A program made the translations under genes and the position numbers. This document shows, piece after piece, positions 43,396-54,736 of a DNA stretch of 64,000 nucleotides. The DNA lies in the NCBI GenBank assembly GCA_013368325.1, contig JAACJK010000006.1, positions 186,001 to 250,000 on the forward strand, written 5' to 3'. Source of the DNA: Ephemerocybe angulata. Lineage: Eukaryota > Basidiomycota > Agaricomycetes > Agaricales > Psathyrellaceae. Within the stretch, counting starts at the first letter, position 1. Every line of letters starts with the position of its first letter. The notes under the pieces were generated by a model. It saw only the letters and a list, made by a program, of their open reading frames with translations. It made no database searches and had not been told where the DNA came from.

Positions 43396-44642
43396 ATGAA
43401 CGGCCACGCCGAGAAGAAACAGCTCGTCTGGATTATCACAGGTACACACATTGATTAGTTCTCTAAACAGGATTGAAGGCATCAAGGCCTGACAAATTCA
43501 TTCATCAGGAACATCGTCAGGTTTTGGCCGACGACTCGTAACTTCTGTGCTAGCACGAGGAGATCGTGTCATTGCATGTGCAAGGTCGCTCGAGAAACTC
43601 GAGGCTGAGCTTGCAGCCTGCAACCTTTCCAACTCGGATAAAGAGAACTTGAGGTCGCTTCAGCTCGATATCACAGAGGGAGAAGACATCTTGAAGGAAA
43701 AGGTCAACCATGCTGCAACATTCTGGGGGCGTATCGATGTATTGGTCAACAATGCAGGTGCGATTTATGCCCACCACGTCGTGACTGGTACAACCCATTG
43801 AGTAATACGTTCAACTAGGTTTCGGCCAGCCATCGCTAGTCGAGGAGGGCGGGTATGCTTCCTTACACGAAGGCAACCTCTGGATATTGAGCTGAAAATA
43901 TGTGAAGGTCTAAAATGGCGAGGAAACAGTTTGAAGTCAACGTTTTTGGTTTGCTGGATATGACATCTGCCACCCTCCCTCACATTCGGGCGAGGAAAGG
44001 GTATCTCGTCAATATAGGAAGTCGCTCAGGATGGCATACTGAAATCCCAGTAAGCCTTGATATCGACCAATCCTGTGTAAGATTAGCTGATTAACGGTTC
44101 GGACTTATAGGGCCTCGGTAAACTGAACATTCTTCTGAAAGGTTGATGAACTTGCCGCTAACCGCGTCATGAACAGGATTTTACTCGTCTTCCAAAGCTG
44201 CAGTGCAAGGTACTTGGCCGTTTGTATGCAAGCGAATGTGCTCACTCACATTTCTTTAGCCCTCACGGACACTATCTCAGCTGAGGTCGCGCCCTTCGGA
44301 GTGCGGGTGGTGCTCGTCGCCCCTGGGGCTTTCCGCACCGAAGGAATCTACAGCGGAACCTTCTACGGGGATAACAAGATTTCGCAGTACGATGAGCTGA
44401 GAGAAGCAAGTCTGAAACGCTTCAACTCTGTTCCTGGGACCGAGAAGGGGGATCCTTCCAAGGCGATGGACCTGCTCGTCGACGTCGTCAGAGGGGAGGG
44501 GCGCGCAGCAGGGAGACCATGGCCACGATACCTACTTTTGGGAGAGGATTCAAATGCCAATGCATTGTCGCGGATGGAAAAGATCACGAAGGATATCGAT
44601 GAGTGGAAAGACCTTACCACACAAGGTGTTGCCTTTGATTAG
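43396..44642 (+). CDS. classical SDR, 297 aa, with a 7-nt microexon
   Basis: Seven exons: 43396-43441, 43509-43757, 43819-43852 (34 nt), 43908-44049, 44111-44117 (7 nt, GGCCTCG), 44177-44209, 44260-44642; total divisible by three. Motifs: TGTSSGFG (about 15-22), DITEGED, NNAG, LVNIGSRSG, catalytic YSSSK (about 162-166) and APGAFRTEG. Introns 1-4 occupy the same positions as in the SDR at 6605-7954, so the two are paralogues. The microexon is required: skipping it shifts frame, and including it gives G-L-G before the Tyr, matching G-V-G in the paralogue. The 28 or so extra N-terminal residues of the paralogue are absent here. Confidence 0.88.
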
Positions 44643-45466
44643 ACAAGTGTGGACCACAGTAGAAGCACCAAAAATCCGATATGGGGACACAAACCATATA
44701 TTGGGCAGATAATACTTGTGATTTTTGGCTGAAACTTAGCGTTCTAGCTTAGCCAGCTTCTCTAGACCGGTCCCGGTCCTGTCTAAGCAAAATGAGCGCT
44801 CATTAAGCGCGCAGCGTACCACTAGCACACGTGGGAATAGCCCCTGTGTCTTCGACAAATTTCGGAACCCTGAAGGTTTTCACACGTCTCCTTGTCTTCC
44901 TTCTTCCTCCATCTCGACCTCAGACTCGCATGTCACCACCACCAGGACATCTAGTATAGGCCCAGCATTTCAGAGCGCAATGAAATAATCGAATCTCAGT
45001 GAACACCAGTCTCTGGCAATTGTGGGGTCTTGAACTGTGTTTTCCACGAACCTCCGTCAGCGTCCTTTCGAGTCAGTAGCGGCCCAAGAGAACATACCAT
45101 ACCGGTCAAGTTGATATCTGGCCCATCCCTGGGCGACTGATCTGTCTTAGAATACGTTCCTTGGTGGCAGGAGCGCAGTCGCACTGAGTGCCACATCTGA
45201 ACGCCGGAAACGTGTCCACCTTGGAGGGTATTGTGTATCGTGCGGTGCCACTGCGCGGCCACCAATCAGTAAATCTCTGCTAAAGGTACGTACACGTCGC
45301 CCTTACTCGCCAAGATGCATAACTGATAAGGAAATCGCCGTCGTGTCCGCAGCATCCTTTATCGTGTTTTGGGCAGAGTCCATTCAAAAGAGCCACTCAT
45401 TTATCTTCTGAGCTACTTCACTCTCACCCATCCACTTGTTCTCTGTTGTTCTTCTGGGTACTCGGC
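44643..45466. other. intergenic, no gene seen
   Basis: No motif-bearing frame recognised. Confidence 0.45.
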
Positions 45467-46522
45467 ATGGCGGACCGTTCAGGGAAACGACCTGTGTTAA
45501 ACGATCGCGTCCAATCCAATTCCGATGCAGGACATGGCTCGACACCTACCAAAGATCATTCTAACAGCGATAGAGACAGGGTTCCCCGTGTCTTGAGGCG
45601 GCGATCGATCTCATTCCGTCGTGTTTTCACCCTTCTCTGTACCCTTTCTGGCCTCTGGTTCGCGTACAATCGGTTCTTTGGAAGTCCTTTGGCGAGCGGG
45701 CTTGAGCTTTTCGTATGTTTAAATCCAAATCTATGACGTAGATATAAATACTGACAACAGGCCGCCTTTAGAAGGACGAGTCTCAATACCAACTTATGGT
45801 TCCGCCTGGCATCGAACTCGAGAAGTGTACCAAGTGGGACGGACAAGACGAAGAGCCCTCTTACGATGGTACAACAAGCACCGATTATGACTATAACGCG
45901 AAAGATAACACCTACTGGGTGCAACCCCCGCCCCTGCGTTCTCCCCCTCCCCCTCCAAAAGGCGATTTTGTAGTCCAACCTCTTCCTGATAAGATGCGGA
46001 TTGTCCTGTCATCCGCCGAGTTCAACACCTCTCTGGACAATGATATCCTCTTCATTTCGACTGGGAACTTGGCGGCAGGGTCGTTCTGGATCGACCAGTC
46101 CGAGGACGCAGTTGGCGACCAGGTGCAGACGAGGGTCGAAGCAATGACATTTGGAGACCAGTGGGGACATGACCATGAACGATTCCTTGGCTTGGCGAGG
46201 GTGTGCAGGATCAAGATGGTAGGGGGGGCGTCGCAAGGTACGGGGGTTGGGATATTTGTGAGTCTATTCAGATGTTTGGTTATGAAGCGAGTTACTGAAG
46301 CGAAAATTGAATTAGACGCCCGAGGTCAGACGCTGGCTGCCTTGGACTCCCAAGTCACGGACAGCACCCCAGTTCAAAATCATTGTCCGGTTACCTAAGA
46401 AACGGGTCGAATCTGTAAATCGTAGCAAGCTTCCCATCGGAAACTTCCAGACGCACATGCCCGGCTTTGCTCACTACAACCTCTTACCAGAGGGAACAGT
46501 TACGCTCAAGAACTTCTCCTAG
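45467..46522 (+). CDS. DUF7330-like membrane-anchored protein, probably truncated (230 aa)
   Basis: Exons 45467-45712, 45772-46257, 46316-46522, phase 0 at both junctions. An Arg-rich stretch precedes a single membrane span (VFTLLCTLSGLWFAY, about residues 55-70), giving a type II-like layout. The following part has DNDILFISTGNLAAGSFWIDQSE, GVGIFTPEVRRW and GNFQTHMPGFAHY, similar in pattern to the DUF7330 proteins common in mushrooms. That family normally continues with repeated LKTSNAPI-type beta strands; here a TAG stop follows VTLKNFS, so the C-terminal half is missing. Sequence to about 46,860 shows no convincing continuation. Confidence 0.6.
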
Positions 46523-46861
46523 GACGTCCAATGGATAGGACCCTTTCCAGCGGATGCGGAGAGTCCTCCTTCTTGATTATGAGTACGATGTTTCAAACGA
46601 TGTATGAGATAATTGTGAAAATCTGTACCAGTACACGAATGCTATCTTTCTGCTCGTCTTGCAAGTGTATCTCCACGCTTACTAAGGAACGGTTACCGAC
46701 TTTACGGACGATTATGGACGATGGATGGTGGATGGAAGTTAAGCGCCCGTGGGACTTGATTTCACGTGCACTGTCAATGGCTATCAAATCAGGCTATAGC
46801 CGGAACGCGGTCTCCTCTGTTCCCCCATCTCACCGTACGCAGATCCTCTACAAACGCGATA

Positions 46862-48121
46862 ATGGCGACGAAACCTACTCTCGAGAAGCCCATTGCTGAC
46901 GCAGACGACGATCTTGACGAACTTGACGGTGCGCGGGTGTTGCCTTTGGATATCATCAGGTCGACGAGACAGCTAACCTGGAACCAATTACTTCTACAGA
47001 TGTCCTGGATGAATTCACGACGAAATCTACGCCCTCTGCACCACCACCGACCGCAGCGACTGCGAGCTTTGGGAATCGACCACGGACCAACACCCGTGTC
47101 GATGGGCTGCCAGCATCTACCCCTGGCCTAGGGCCCCCTCTCGATCCTACATCGGAGGTTGACGAAGACCTCCTCTCTTCCGAATTCGCCAAGGAGCTGG
47201 CAAAGGGAATGGAAAGCCTCATGCGAGACATCGGTGCAGAAGCGGGTGCGCCTCCACCAGGCGATGGAACAGGGATGAACGAGGAGGAGGCGGAGGAGCA
47301 AGCCAGGGCATTTAAAGCTGCATGGGAGGCAATGCTTGTCGATGGTATGAATGGCAAGGAGGGAGAAGATCCGCTGGTATCCCTTGGAGATATCCTCGGC
47401 GATGCGAAACCGACTTCAAACGCTGGGGCTTCGGGGTCCCAGGCTAGGGGCCAGGACAACTTCCAGGACAAGATCAAGCAAGCGATGGACAAGATGAAGG
47501 AGACTGAGAATAAGACTAAGGCGGCTGAAGGATCAACCAGCGGCGCCGATCCCAACGCGATGGAGGAGCTGTTGAAGTCTTTGGGCGATCTGGGTCTGGG
47601 AGATCTGGGATTGGACGGGGGCGAGGGTGGCGACGATTCGGAGCTCGCTGGTTTCCTCGAATCCATGATGGGCCAGCTGATGAGCAAGGATATCCTTTAC
47701 GATCCTTTGAAAGAACTGGCGGACGGGGTTTGTCGATTTCCCAGAGTTGTACTGGATGACATTACTGACACCAGCCTATCAGTTCCCCGGATACCTCGCC
47801 AGTCCACCACAGCCTCTGTCGACTGAAGATAGGGAACGATATGAGAAACAGCTATCTTGTGTCCAGCGGATTGTGGCCGTGTTCGACGAGCCTTCATACA
47901 GTGATTCAGACCCAGAGAGCAACAAGCGTATCGTTGACTTGATGTCGGAGGTACGTAGCTTAATCCAGTCTCCTCCTTCACCCTCTCATCCGAGGGCATT
48001 TTAGATGCAAACTTTTGGCACACCACCCACCGAAATCATGGGTGCACTTCCTCCTGGCTTTGACGGTTCTGCCTTCCCCGGCCTTAACCCGAACGACTCT
48101 GAGAATTGCATAATCGCATGA
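46862..48121 (+). CDS. PEX19: PEX19, peroxisomal membrane protein import receptor
   Basis: Four exons: 46862-46928, 47000-47727, 47783-47950, 48005-48121; 359 aa. N-terminal acidic DADDDLDELDDVLDEF (PEX3-binding region), central SSEFAKELAKGMESLMRDI, a Gly-rich linker, then FLESMMGQLMSKDILYDPLKEL and the C-terminal cargo-binding part. It ends with the farnesylation box CIIA (residues 356-359), as in other PEX19 proteins. PEX19 binds newly made peroxisomal membrane proteins in the cytosol and docks on PEX3. All phases agree; intron 2 has the donor GTTTGT. Confidence 0.93.
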
Positions 48122-49539
48122 AGGCCTTCTTCAATCCTGCGTTTCCTTACGCTACCCGACGCAAACCCAGCAACCCAAGCTAACCAATTGTTGATACCGT
48201 GATGTACTCTAATTGCTGAATTTCGTGTATAATACCAAATAGCCCCTAACATGACCGGAATGTGAATAGGTATGGGAAAGTTTATGCAGATCAGTTCACT
48301 TTCCGCCAGCAGATGATTCAATTGCCTTAAGCTGATGACAGGAGTTGCCCACAGCAGGTTTACCTTGGGTTTACCTTGGGTTTACCATTCTTACATCTTC
48401 TATTGACTGCAACCAGTGAGTTCCTCTACTCTTTTCAATTGTTTCATCTCTGATGTTTGTGTGTAAGAACGGCGACGATGGGCTTCTTACAACATCAAGA
48501 CGCCCGGGGAAACGAACCACCCTCTCCATCTGAAATCGACATCATCCGGAGCAGCATTGACGTTTCGCGAGCCCAGTTCTCAGCACTGGCTGGGATGCCC
48601 TACAATCGAAACTTGAAGAAGCATGCCGTCCCGAGGAAAGCGCGGAAGCATCTATCCACTCTTCATGAATACCACCGGATACTATCGCTTGTGCACCTCA
48701 TCCCAGAGGAAGTCCTCGAGTACATCTTCTTCCTTTCGACAAACGTTGGTCATTCTCCCAAACACAGCGAAGCAGTTCGAAACACTCTCACCTCCGTGAG
48801 CAGGCGCTGGAGATCAGTGTGCATTTCGTCTCCCAGATTCTGGTGTAACCTTGGCAAGATCGAAGTTTCTGTATCACTCACCCCGCAGCGGGAGGCCCGT
48901 CTTCTTAATTGGTTGAGGCTCGCACTGAACCGTTCTGGCAGTGCGCAGTCGATTACTTTCTCCTTCGATGCTGGAATGCCCTACCTAGACCGGTTGGTAC
49001 CGCCCGCAACCCGAATCCTTTCACTCCTGTCCCAGTTTTCCCGACAGTGGGAGGATGTCGAGCTTACCGTACATGCAGGTGTTAATCGAGCGCTTGACGG
49101 AATCGACGGGAACCTCCCTCATCTCCGGAGGTTATCGCTCATACACCAAGGAACGGACGTCCCGCATCGCCTCGACCACTTCTCAGACGCCCCACTGCTG
49201 CGATCAGCGACAATCGTCTTCCCAGGTCTTTTCACTCAACTGCACGAGTTTCTCAAGCTTCCTTTCAACCAGTTGGAGGAGTACTCCGAGGATGTGGGTT
49301 CGGAAGAAATAGGTTTCCTTCCAGTTCTTTTGACATCACCCATCCTCCACTCCCTCCAGTGCAGGCTCAAATCCCTTCCATACCCCAGTCCCCTTCAACA
49401 CGAAAGTCTTCGGAAGTTGCATATCGAGTTCTCGACTGACAATTCGACTGCCCTTCGACTCCTCAATCTCCCTTCACTTACGGACCTCTCCATTACCTCC
49501 ACCGAGACTCAACACGCATTCCCATCCATCCTAGCACTG

Positions 49540-49544
49540 ATCCT
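49540..49544. repeat. target-site duplication ATCCT (left)
   Basis: ATCCT directly before the TG of the left LTR; the partner is at 54,732-54,736 after the CA of the right LTR. Confidence 0.9.
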
Positions 49545-49865
49545 TGTAAGGGATACACCTAGACCGTGAGGTATGAACGGATCAGTATCCCATATAGAAG
49601 AGAGACTGGATATATATTGACCTAGACCGTGAGGTATGAACGGACTAGGGAGATATAAGTACAGGGTCGTAACAAGAAACAACAAGAAACACCCACTCAG
49701 TATCCCATATAGAAGAGAGACTGAGTGAGCATGAACTAGAGGTACGTAGTATATAAGAGGAATGCAAGATCAGATGAGCTTCTATACGTGATACGTAGAG
49801 TGAACGAGAACGATGATGAGATAGATGGAAAAGGAAACTATGGTACCCAGTGCCATGGTCCAACA
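49545..49865 (-). repeat. LTR (3' LTR in element orientation)
   Basis: 321 bp, TG...CA ends. Contains an internal near-repeat (CTAGACCGTGAGGTATGAAC occurs twice) and the stop of the element ORF. Confidence 0.92.
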
Positions 49866-52800
49866 CACCCCCACCATCTATCGAAACAATGAAAAACGCC
49901 CAAAGGAAGAGACAAGAAAAATAAAAAAATACAGAAAGAAACCAAATTACGAGGAGGAAGCATGTCCCCATATTGCACCCAGTTCACCACGACTCTGTTG
50001 GTGAAGGTAAAATAAGCGGAATCGCGGGAGAACTGTTGAAGAGCATTGGTATGGCTGGCGTGCGAGTCGATACCGGTTATCATCGACCCCATGTCCGTCC
50101 CGAACCACTGAATCCCCTCCATTAGACTGTTGATCACCGCATACGATAGAGTCACAGTCCCCTGCTTGATCATTGCCCAACCGGCCAATCCACCAACAAT
50201 GCTTAGCCCACATCCTGAACCACTCCTCCGGATACCTGAATCTGGAATCCGGTGTTTGGCCGGGATGTCGCAAGTTCTAGCAAGGCATTGGGTAGAAGTC
50301 GAAGATGATTGAAACAAGGAGGTATGAGGTGCAGGATAAGTGAGCGGCTGCACGAGATGCCTTGTACCCGTGAAGTCACACAGGACTCCCCTTTCCGCGA
50401 AAGTGCTCTCTGCCGAAAGGCGTAAATTAAACTGCCCGAGAGTCGCAGCGACGAAAGCACCCGAACGGGCACATAATGCAAGATTCCTGAGATAAATCAA
50501 ACACTCAGCCATGTTGCCCTCTGCACCCTGATACCAGCTTCGTCGATGCCGGTAATGGAGTAGTACGGATCGGCCCACGGCATGCCCTTCCCTTCGGCGA
50601 ACAGGATTGGAAAGAATTACCACCGGAGACCGTGATGCGAGCTCGATGGGATCGCATCCACAACGAGTGTCCTCTACTCTGACCTTCTGCTCATCGAGGT
50701 ACGCGACAAACGCACCACCGATGAACTCCTTCGCACCGTCCATGCGCACAGAGCCGACCCCCTCCCCAGTCTGGGACTCCCAACGTGCAGTAGCCTTCTT
50801 GAACGCATCGAGAACCGCCGCGCTGGACCAGTATTTGAATCGGCCACGACGCGGACCCGACGAAGAAACAACCTCATGCGGGCCACACGTGTCCATATGA
50901 ATCCTCTCAAGCGGTTTCGAGGCTCGGTTGCCCGGGTTCGGTATAGGAGCTCGCGCGCCTTTCCTGACTACGCAAGGAGGACAAACCCGATCTTCGAAAA
51001 CACCTGAGTACGATCTACCCGTCGCATAAGAGCCGGTCAGAAACTGACAAGTTTTATCGCGGCCCAAATGCCCCAGACGTTCATGCCAACGCTGGGGGGT
51101 GGGAGGCTTGACAGCCAGCATGGCCACCCCAGCCCCAACTTCACCTCCGCCATCCTCTATCGCCGGAACCTCAGGCAGTACTTCTCCCTCCACCTGCCTG
51201 GCTACCTCGGCGTCAGACCCTGTCGGAACTTCAGGCTGTGCCGCGCCACCATCCAACGTCGCCGCCGCAACGCTAGAGGGACTGTCCGGCCGTGACCTGG
51301 CTACCTCGACACCTGGCGGTAACTTTATCTTCGCGGGGACAAACGACAACTTCCCGCAACGCCCAGCCTCAACGCTTAGTCCAGGCCACGGAGTAAGGGA
51401 TCCGAATCGTATGAACGTTCTACCATCAGGGGCCGGCAGGTAATTGATGCCAACTCCCCTCTCCTGAAGCGTTCCCACAGAAATGAGGTTGCAAGGTGCG
51501 TCGGGAGAGTAGAGCGCCCGTCCCATCACCAGGACCAGATCGGAGCCATCCTTCCCCGCCCCCCGAATCTCCAATTTAACCGTCCCCCTGCCCCGAGTGG
51601 ACACTATACCGCAGTTTGCCGTCATCACATCCTGGGTAATCGTCTCTTCGAAGTCCCAGAACGCGCCCCTATCGTTGAAGATATGTGACGTACAACCAGT
51701 GTCCAGGAGGTGCTCAAATCCAGGCGGGAACAGCTTCATCTCCCCCTTGCTCACCAGCATAGCCGTCTCGTAGCACGGAGACTCATTGAATTGAGGAGTG
51801 CTACAAAGCTCAGCAGACGCCAAGTGTGCCTGCCGGGTTGCACGACCACCAGGGCCATCGGCAGGCGCAGCATCAGCTACGCCGCCAGACGTAGCGCCAA
51901 CTCCCGTAGCAACTACACCCGGTTCCGTGCCACCCCCAGAAGTTCCACTTCCTGTCCGGCCTCGCTCCTTTGCCCCCCTGGCTTTCTTCGCTGAGAGATG
52001 TATTGCCTCGTCTCTCCTACCCTCCATTGCTCCCCCCTTTTGAAAGCAGAACCGAGCCCAGTGGCCTTGCTTGTCACACGTCTCACAGCTGGGACGGTTT
52101 TGGTTATTACCACTGCCAGACAAGGATGACGAGGAGTGCTTGGACAATGTGGAAGGAGAGGGGAACGTAGCGGCGACGGACGCCCTGTTTGAAGGTGTTG
52201 CTGTGTCTTGACCGGCACCGTAGGTACGGTACAAGAAATCCCAGGTATCTCGGGCAGTCGCTTTGGCGTGCGTATCCACATTGGTAGAGGGGATAGATAC
52301 GAGGATAAAGGGTTCAAGGCGGGAGACAATGATCCAGCGGGCGGCATCATCGTCTATCCACCACTCTTCATAGTCCCAAGCCGCAGTGTGGCTTATTGCC
52401 GGACTCACAAGTGGCGGGGGGAAGGATGGCATTTGAGAGGGACTAAGGTCGGGATCGCCAGCGCTAGAGATATGCGACAGGTAGCCCGAAGAGCTGATCA
52501 GTTCTCGCACCCACGAGCTCCACACCGCATAGTCGCCAGAACTACTCAGAGTCGCATACTCATCGACCTCAGGAGGTTGCCTTGTTGCATGGCTCCGTAG
52601 ATGAGCGCCCGGCTGGGAAGAAGGGTTGGGAGTAAAACCGAAGGAATGCTGGGGCGGAGGTGTACTAATTTGGTCAAATAATGGAGGAATCAGTGCGCCA
52701 AACGACCGCTGGGAGGGCTGCGTGTCAAACGTATGAGGCGAACCACCGAATGTCTGATGCGGGGCGCCAAACGTGCCAAATGGACCGCTCGAGAACGCGA

Positions 52801-54334
52801 ACTGTTGCTGGAGTTCGAAAGGAGCGTGAGGCTGGAGAGTAAGCGCACCTCCAGAAGAGGCGCCGCCATTTTGTTGAGAGTATGCCCACATCGGTGAGTG
52901 CTGTATGTAGATGGGAATGGTCTGTCGAGGTGGTAAAAAGGGCGATTGTTGGTATCCGTCCCCCCATGGTGAATGCTGTGGCAGGGTAAAGGCGTAGGGT
53001 GACGGCCAAGGAGACTCCTTCCGCCCAAAAGGTGAAGCGGGATCTTCGCGATTAGCCTCATAGACGAGGTTATCGGATACTTCCACAGCATCCACACACA
53101 TCCTATCATCCTCTAAGTCCCCACTCTCAGCTTTTTGGTCATCCTCACCCCCATGATGAGGTGTTTCTTCATCGACATCCTCCACCCGAGCAAATTCAGG
53201 TGTCCTCCTCTCGGCAAGTCCCTCCTGCCTCGTAGACGGGTGAGAACTGTAAGTGAACCTTGTGTTCCTTCCTTCTTCCTCAAGATTCGTGAGAGAAAGA
53301 TCGTTTGAATTGGGAGAGACGGTTCCAGGAGCAGAGATGGTGTCGGGACGAGGAAGAGGATCAGAACCCCATGTTAGGGTATCCCTCGGAGTTGGAAACG
53401 CTGCATCACCCGGTTCAAAACCCCCATCAGGACGTCGTAGGTGACGACCTCGATTCTCTTGACGTCGTCTGGACCTGGCAACAGTGGTCCAAGCACCACC
53501 CCCATCATCTACCATATCTCCACAGGAAGGACGCTCGGCCAGCTGGGAGGAAGTAAATCCAGGCAGGGTTGGAGCCGCACCCGGAGAAGCGAGCATGCCA
53601 GGAACCATAGTACTGAAATCCACAGTCGAGGCTTCGCGTGAATTTTCGCGAGAGGAAAGGTGTGGTAGAAAGAGAGCGTTGGAAGATGTTGACCATGACG
53701 CGCGACGATGAGACTGGCGAGGGTTGACCTTTGAATCGATCTGCTGAGGACCGAAGGAGTGAAGGACGCCGGAGGAGCGGTCCCGAGAAAAGTTCACGGA
53801 GGTAGCAGCTCCCTGAGAGTTGTCCGCACTGAGAACGCCACCCGGGACACGGGAGGCAATGCTGGAGTTGTTTGAAGCACAGATGGAATGCTGCTCAAAG
53901 CCAGACCCAAAGTAAGGACATTCCCCAGCGACCTGGTAGGGATTATCTGGCCCGAATCCAGGCACCGTTGCAGCCGGACCTGGAGAAGCGAACATCCCGT
54001 AACCTTGAGGATAAATGGCAGGAACCATAGGATTTGCAAAAGATGCCTCGCGTGAAATTTCGCGATAATGGAGTGATGGGAATAAGGCGTTGGTCGATGT
54101 AGACCACGACGCGTAATGAAGAGGAGGCTGGCATGGGTCGACTGTTGAATCAATCTGCTGAGGCCCTGCGATGCTCCGATCTTGCTGAATGAGTTGTGTA
54201 CTAGCGCGATGGAAATTCGTGCTGACGGAGTGAAGGACGCCGGAGGAGCAGTCCCGAGGAGGGTTTGTGAAAGTAACAGACCCTTGAGAACGATTATCCG
54301 CACTGAAAGTGCCACCCGGGACACGGGAGGCCAT
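49838..54334 (-). CDS. gag-pol polyprotein of the copia-type element, RT-deleted
   Basis: Single frame of 1498 codons. The first 600 or so residues are Ser/Pro-rich with a repeated block (ASRVPGG...SADN...SSGVLHS, twice, about 165 residues apart). The gag core follows (DYAVWSSWVRELI; ARDTWDFLYRTYG), then zinc knuckle CETCDKQGHWARFC, protease LLDTGCTSHIFND, GAG-pre-integrase WHERLGHLG...CPPCVVRK, and integrase Asp residues in RIHMDTCGP and VRMDGAKEF; the third acidic residue and the RT are missing. The last part (GGLAGWAMIKQGTVTLSYAVI) recalls the RNase H C-terminus. The join shows shifted sequence, so the tail is probably not functional. Confidence 0.8.
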   Translation of the reverse strand: MASRVPGGTFSADNRSQGSVTFTNPPRDCSSGVLHSVSTNFHRASTQLIQQDRSIAGPQQIDSTVDPCQPPLHYASWSTSTNALFPSLHYREISREASFANPMVPAIYPQGYGMFASPGPAATVPGFGPDNPYQVAGECPYFGSGFEQHSICASNNSSIASRVPGGVLSADNSQGAATSVNFSRDRSSGVLHSFGPQQIDSKVNPRQSHRRASWSTSSNALFLPHLSSRENSREASTVDFSTMVPGMLASPGAAPTLPGFTSSQLAERPSCGDMVDDGGGAWTTVARSRRRQENRGRHLRRPDGGFEPGDAAFPTPRDTLTWGSDPLPRPDTISAPGTVSPNSNDLSLTNLEEEGRNTRFTYSSHPSTRQEGLAERRTPEFARVEDVDEETPHHGGEDDQKAESGDLEDDRMCVDAVEVSDNLVYEANREDPASPFGRKESPWPSPYAFTLPQHSPWGDGYQQSPFLPPRQTIPIYIQHSPMWAYSQQNGGASSGGALTLQPHAPFELQQQFAFSSGPFGTFGAPHQTFGGSPHTFDTQPSQRSFGALIPPLFDQISTPPPQHSFGFTPNPSSQPGAHLRSHATRQPPEVDEYATLSSSGDYAVWSSWVRELISSSGYLSHISSAGDPDLSPSQMPSFPPPLVSPAISHTAAWDYEEWWIDDDAARWIIVSRLEPFILVSIPSTNVDTHAKATARDTWDFLYRTYGAGQDTATPSNRASVAATFPSPSTLSKHSSSSLSGSGNNQNRPSCETCDKQGHWARFCFQKGGAMEGRRDEAIHLSAKKARGAKERGRTGSGTSGGGTEPGVVATGVGATSGGVADAAPADGPGGRATRQAHLASAELCSTPQFNESPCYETAMLVSKGEMKLFPPGFEHLLDTGCTSHIFNDRGAFWDFEETITQDVMTANCGIVSTRGRGTVKLEIRGAGKDGSDLVLVMGRALYSPDAPCNLISVGTLQERGVGINYLPAPDGRTFIRFGSLTPWPGLSVEAGRCGKLSFVPAKIKLPPGVEVARSRPDSPSSVAAATLDGGAAQPEVPTGSDAEVARQVEGEVLPEVPAIEDGGGEVGAGVAMLAVKPPTPQRWHERLGHLGRDKTCQFLTGSYATGRSYSGVFEDRVCPPCVVRKGARAPIPNPGNRASKPLERIHMDTCGPHEVVSSSGPRRGRFKYWSSAAVLDAFKKATARWESQTGEGVGSVRMDGAKEFIGGAFVAYLDEQKVRVEDTRCGCDPIELASRSPVVILSNPVRRREGHAVGRSVLLHYRHRRSWYQGAEGNMAECLIYLRNLALCARSGAFVAATLGQFNLRLSAESTFAERGVLCDFTGTRHLVQPLTYPAPHTSLFQSSSTSTQCLARTCDIPAKHRIPDSGIRRSGSGCGLSIVGGLAGWAMIKQGTVTLSYAVINSLMEGIQWFGTDMGSMITGIDSHASHTNALQQFSRDSAYFTFTNRVVVNWVQYGDMLPPRNLVSFCIFLFFLSLPLGVFHCFDRWWGCVGPWHWVP

Positions 54335-54410
54335 GCTGGACTCGCTTGAAGTGAAAAAGGAGAAGAAAAAAGAAACAAGCTACGCTCAGTAGCACAAGGT
54401 GCTCATAACT

Positions 54411-54731
54411 TGTAAGGGATACACCTAGACCGTGAGGTATGAACGGATCAGTATCCCATATAGAAGAGAGACTGGATATATATTGACCTAGACCGTGAGG
54501 TATGAACGGACTAGGGAGATATAAGTACAGGGTCGTAACAAGAAACAACAAGAAACACCCACTCAGTATCCCATATAGAAGAGAGACTGAGTGAGCATGA
54601 ACTAGAGGTACGTAGTATATAAGAGGAATGCAAGATCAGATGAGCTTCTATACGTGATACGTAGAGTGAACGAGAACGATGATGAGATAGATGGAAAAGG
54701 AAACTATGGTACCCAGTGCCATGGTCCAACA
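54411..54731 (-). repeat. LTR (5' LTR in element orientation)
   Basis: 321 bp, same as 49545-49865 by eye. Followed inward on the minus strand by AGTTATGAGCACC, a possible primer-binding site of the half-tRNA type used by copia elements (uncertain). Confidence 0.92.
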
Positions 54732-54736
54732 ATCCT
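54732..54736. repeat. target-site duplication ATCCT (right)
   Basis: Follows the terminal CA of the right LTR; matches 49,540-49,544. Confidence 0.9.

Larger units (their letters stand above)
49545..54731 (-). mobile_element. copia-type LTR retroelement, internally deleted, 5187 bp
   Basis: Flanked by two 321-bp LTRs that look identical (TGTAAGGG...GTCCAACA), with ATCCT target duplications. Read on the minus strand: the right LTR is the 5' LTR; next to the left LTR is a purine-rich GATGGTGGGGGTG (plus-strand primer). Coding: gag, CCHC zinc knuckle, protease, integrase HHCC region and the start of the catalytic core, then a remnant of the RNase H end. The reverse transcriptase is absent, so it cannot replicate alone. 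Identical LTRs imply a very recent insertion, hence trans-mobilisation by a full-length relative. Confidence 0.92.

Noticed and set aside
49838..50600. Envelope-like or separate protein at the end of the retroelement frame
   Set aside because: The tail contains an RNase H-like remnant after a deletion join and runs into the LTR; no independent gene is evident.
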